A DNA stretch of 7,354 nucleotides, from assembly GCA_016929205.1 (NCBI GenBank), contig JAFGJF010000420.1, positions 1 through 7,354 of the forward strand, given 5' to 3'. The stretch comes from Anaerolineae bacterium. Its GTDB lineage: Bacteria > Chloroflexota > Anaerolineae > JAFGEY01. The position numbers were made by a program, and so were the translations under genes. Below the pieces are notes generated by a model. It did no database searches. It worked only from the letters and a program-made list of their open reading frames with translations, and was not told the DNA's origin. Below are positions 5,717 to 7,354 of the stretch, piece after piece (positions within the stretch are counted from its first letter, which is position 1; each line of letters opens with the position of its first letter).

Positions 5717-6893
5717 TAAACCGCTCCAGCCGATCCAAGGCTTCCTTGATTTGCTCCATGCTGGCCGCATAGGAAAGCCGCACGTGATTGTCATTGCCAA
5801 ATTCAATGCCGGGCACGAGCGCCACTTTTTCGTGCTCGAGCAGCAAGCGGCAAAAATCCATCGAGCCGCTGATTTCCTCGCCCTGGTAACGCTGGCCATA
5901 GTTGGCCGAGACGTCGGGAAAGGTGTAAAAAGCCCCGGTTGGCTCGAAGCAAGAGACGCCAAACATGGCATTCAAGCGGCCGTACATATACTTGCGACGC
6001 TCGTCAAAGGCCAGGCGCATCTTTTCAACAGAAGATTGATCGCCAGTGATCGCGGCCAACGCCGCTTTCTGGGCGATCGAGTTTGCGCCGCTGGTGGTAT
6101 GGCTTTGCAGGCGTCCGCATGCGGCGATCACGTCGGCAGGCCCGGCAGCAAAACCAATGCGCCAGCCGGTCATGGCATACGTTTTGGACACCGCGCCGGC
6201 GACAACGGTCAAATCGTACATCTCTTTGCCCAGCGAGGCCATGCTGACGAACGGCTCACCGTACACCAGCGCGTCGTACACCTCATCCGAGAGCACCGGC
6301 ACTTGGTACTCGACCAAGACCCGGGCCAACGCTTCCAGTTCGGCACGGGTATAGACCGAGCCGGTGGGATTGGAGGGCGAGCAAAGAATCAACAAACTGG
6401 TACGGTCGGTGATCGCCCCACGAAGGGCGTCGGCGGTCAACTTGAACTCGTCTTTTGCCGTGGTCTGGACGACGACGAGCGTCGCCCCAACGGCCTTGAC
6501 CTGCTCAGAGTAGCTGACCCAGTAGGGGGCGGGGACGATGACCTCGTCGCCCGGACCGGCGAGGGCGTAGACGGTGTTGAACACGGCTTGTTTGCCGCCG
6601 GCGGTGACGATGAGCTGCTTGGACTCGTAGGTGACGCCGCGTTCGCGCCCGATCTTGTCGGCCCAGGCAGCGCGAAGCTGCGGGGTGCCCGCCGCGGGCG
6701 TGTACTTGGTGAATCCCTCATCCAATGCGGCTTTGGCGGCATCGACGATGTGCTGCGGGGTGGCGAAATCGGGTTCGCCGGCGGCAAGGGCAATCACATC
6801 CTCTCCGGCAGCCTTCATTGCCGCCGCGCGAGATGAAATGGCCATAGTTGCCGAAGGCGCAATGCGTTGAACGTTGTCGCTGAGTTTGAACAT
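5700..6893 (-). CDS. Class I/II aminotransferase (aspartate/prephenate aminotransferase type)
   Basis: This 397-residue protein is a full-length fold-type I, PLP-dependent aminotransferase, likely moving the amino group of aspartate or a similar donor to 2-oxoglutarate in the cytoplasm. Landmarks are in order and intact: G-E-P-D-F (39-43) near the substrate site, K-Y-T-P-A-A-G-T (63-70), the S-N-P-T-G motif with Asn175, S-D-E-V-Y-D with Asp203 pairing with the PLP ring nitrogen, S-K-T-Y-A-M-T-G-W-R with the Schiff-base Lys237 and phosphate-binding Arg245, and H-V-R-L-S-Y with the carboxylate-binding Arg372. This set fits the aspartate aminotransferase subgroup Ibeta, some members of which also use prephenate; the sequence alone does not decide specificity. 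AGGAGG with AAAAC spacing marks the ATG at 6893. The exporter gene overlaps its 3' end, implying a unit for amino-acid conversion and export. Confidence 0.93.
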   Translation of the reverse strand: MFKLSDNVQRIAPSATMAISSRAAAMKAAGEDVIALAAGEPDFATPQHIVDAAKAALDEGFTKYTPAAGTPQLRAAWADKIGRERGVTYESKQLIVTAGGKQAVFNTVYALAGPGDEVIVPAPYWVSYSEQVKAVGATLVVVQTTAKDEFKLTADALRGAITDRTSLLILCSPSNPTGSVYTRAELEALARVLVEYQVPVLSDEVYDALVYGEPFVSMASLGKEMYDLTVVAGAVSKTYAMTGWRIGFAAGPADVIAACGRLQSHTTSGANSIAQKAALAAITGDQSSVEKMRLAFDERRKYMYGRLNAMFGVSCFEPTGAFYTFPDVSANYGQRYQGEEISGSMDFCRLLLEHEKVALVPGIEFGNDNHVRLSYAASMEQIKEALDRLERFIGRID

Positions 6894-7028
6894 GTTTTCC
6901 TCCTGACAAGACTAGTGAGGAGCCAACACGCCTTTGTGCAGCCTGTCGAGACCGGTGAATAGCGGCAACGCTGCCTTACACTCGCTCCAAGATAGTGATT
7001 TGGATACACGTTTATGGCTATGACTATG

Positions 7029-7057
7029 ATTATAAACGAATTCCGCCCTGGCGCAAA
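7029..7057 (-). promoter_or_regulatory. Possible promoter of the aminotransferase-exporter unit
   Basis: On the minus strand a perfect TATAAT lies at 7034-7029, with a weak -35 candidate TTGCGC or TTTGCG 16-17 bases upstream (around 7051-7057). Transcription would begin near 7022, giving a leader of roughly 130 bases before the aminotransferase ATG. The -10 is ideal but the -35 is poor, so the call is tentative. A short GGCA/TGCC hairpin is the only leader structure noticed. Confidence 0.4.
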
Positions 7058-7168
7058 ACAACTGGGGAGAGATAAATGCTTGAGATCCGCAGGATGCGGG
7101 ACTCGCCTTCAGAAACACCAATGCCGTGTTTACGTCTGTAAAAGAGCGTCAAAAAAGCTCAACGATGA

Positions 7169-7197
7169 TTGACAGAGCTACTCATTGGTGATACACT
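7169..7197 (+). promoter_or_regulatory. Extended -10 promoter of the UPF0175 gene
   Basis: A consensus TTGACA (7169-7174) and TACACT (7192-7197) are separated by 17 bases, with TG one base before the -10 (7189-7190). The ten bases GTGATACACT are identical to those of the toxin-antitoxin promoter at 905-914, and the spacing is the same. The transcript would begin around 7204, giving a leader of about 90 bases containing two hairpins before the ATG at 7296. Confidence 0.6.
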
Positions 7198-7221
7198 CGA
7201 TAAGAATACAAGCAGCATCTC

Positions 7222-7242
7222 TGCCCGGCATATGACCAGGCA
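7222..7242 (+). repeat. Imperfect hairpin in the UPF0175 leader
   Basis: TGCCCGG (7222-7228) and CCAGGCA (7236-7242) pair at six of seven positions around a 7-base loop. It lies 11 bases upstream of a second, perfect hairpin, so the leader may fold into two adjacent stem-loops. Function unknown. Confidence 0.3.
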
Positions 7243-7253
7243 CGCAGTATACA

Positions 7254-7280
7254 CCGTTTTGCCCGAGCCAGGCAAAACGG
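7254..7280 (+). promoter_or_regulatory. Perfect 10-bp inverted repeat before the UPF0175 ribosome site
   Basis: CCGTTTTGCC (7254-7263) pairs perfectly with GGCAAAACGG (7271-7280) around CGAGCCA. It ends 2 bases before GGAG (7283-7286), which is the ribosome site for the ATG at 7296. No T-run follows, so it is not a usual terminator. It could be an operator for autoregulation or an mRNA structure that tunes translation. Confidence 0.5.
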
Positions 7281-7295
7281 CAGGAGCAAGATACA

Positions 7296-7354
7296 ATGAG
7301 TCAGATTATTATCGATATCTCTGGGGAAACCTTGCTGGCCCTAAAGGTTTCTCC
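7296..7354 (+). CDS. UPF0175-family antitoxin-like protein (partial, runs off the right edge)
   Basis: Only 19 codons are present. They read M-S-Q-I-I-I-D-I-S-G-E-T-L-L-A-L-K-V-S, which closely fits the start of UPF0175 proteins: a beta strand, then a helix with the characteristic L-L-A-L-K before a proline-rich turn. UPF0175 proteins are small, probably DNA-binding, and often encoded beside PIN-domain proteins as presumed antitoxins. GGAG at 7283-7286 lies 9 bases before the ATG, and a strong promoter lies upstream. The partner gene, if any, is beyond the window, so the toxin-antitoxin reading is inference. Other small beta-helix proteins could begin similarly. Confidence 0.6.
   Translation, partial: MSQIIIDISGETLLALKVS

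Larger units (their letters stand above)
6894..7295. other. 402-bp divergent intergenic region
   Basis: This gap separates the minus-strand aminotransferase from the plus-strand UPF0175 gene. It contains a minus-strand promoter candidate (7029-7057), a plus-strand promoter (7169-7197), two hairpins before the UPF0175 gene, and a small CCGCA/TGCGG hairpin at 7087-7099. A 21-codon plus-strand reading frame at 7076-7141 has GGGGAGAG 7 bases before its ATG (M-L-E-I-R-R-M-R), but nothing else supports it as a gene. No tRNA, riboswitch or longer gene was recognised. Confidence 0.6.

Noticed and set aside
5568..6836. 422-codon plus-strand open frame opposite the aminotransferase gene
   Set aside because: It is antisense to a clearly functional aminotransferase with all catalytic residues. 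Its translation is low-complexity, Gly/Arg/His/Asp-rich and resembles no family, as expected from GC-rich codon shadowing.
7076..7141. 21-codon plus-strand small frame with a plausible ribosome site
   Set aside because: It is too short and unconserved as far as can be judged, lies upstream of the mapped promoter for the next gene, and has no recognisable character.
1..7354. CRISPR array, tRNA, rRNA, transposase or attachment site
   Set aside because: No regularly spaced repeats, cloverleaf-like sequence, rRNA signature, transposase frame or matching element ends were seen on either strand.

Overview
The window looks like an accessory stretch of a moderately GC-rich bacterial chromosome. Strong AGGAGG-type ribosome sites, GTG and TTG starts, long antisense shadow ORFs, and the gene mix (a Gfo/Idh/MocA dehydrogenase, an acetylxylan-esterase-like hydrolase, a sulfatase remnant, PIN/RHH and UPF0175 modules) would fit Chloroflexota or a similar environmental lineage. 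That placement is inferred from gene style only; there is no rRNA or other marker here.

Left part (1-1730). The left edge holds the first codons of a minus-strand gene, then a minus-strand PspA/IM30-like coiled-coil gene. A 139-bp divergent region separates it from a plus-strand two-gene toxin-antitoxin operon: a ribbon-helix-helix antitoxin overlapping a PIN-domain (VapC-like) toxin. The operon has a good extended -10 promoter with a small palindrome over the -10. A large hairpin closes the operon at the convergent boundary with the next gene.

Middle (1728-6893). All genes here are on the minus strand. Read in the direction of transcription they are: a class I/II aminotransferase; a LysE/RhtB-type exporter overlapping its 3' end; a hairpin; a two-lobed alpha/beta hydrolase of the acetylxylan-esterase-like type; a short reading frame resembling the extreme C-terminus of a sulfatase (probably a gene remnant); an inverted repeat; and a Gfo/Idh/MocA oxidoreductase. 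The esterase, sulfatase remnant and dehydrogenase suggest what is left of a carbohydrate-processing cluster. The aminotransferase and exporter form a separate amino-acid unit.

Right edge (6894-7354). A 402-bp intergenic region carries a probable promoter for the aminotransferase unit (minus) and, on the plus strand, a promoter nearly identical in design to the toxin-antitoxin promoter at the other end. The latter is followed by two hairpins and the first 19 codons of a UPF0175-family antitoxin-like gene that runs off the window.

No clearly new multi-gene system is visible. The best leads are the sulfatase remnant, the matched promoters of the two antitoxin-type genes, the hydrolase whose second lobe has lost its nucleophile, and several unexplained inverted repeats.
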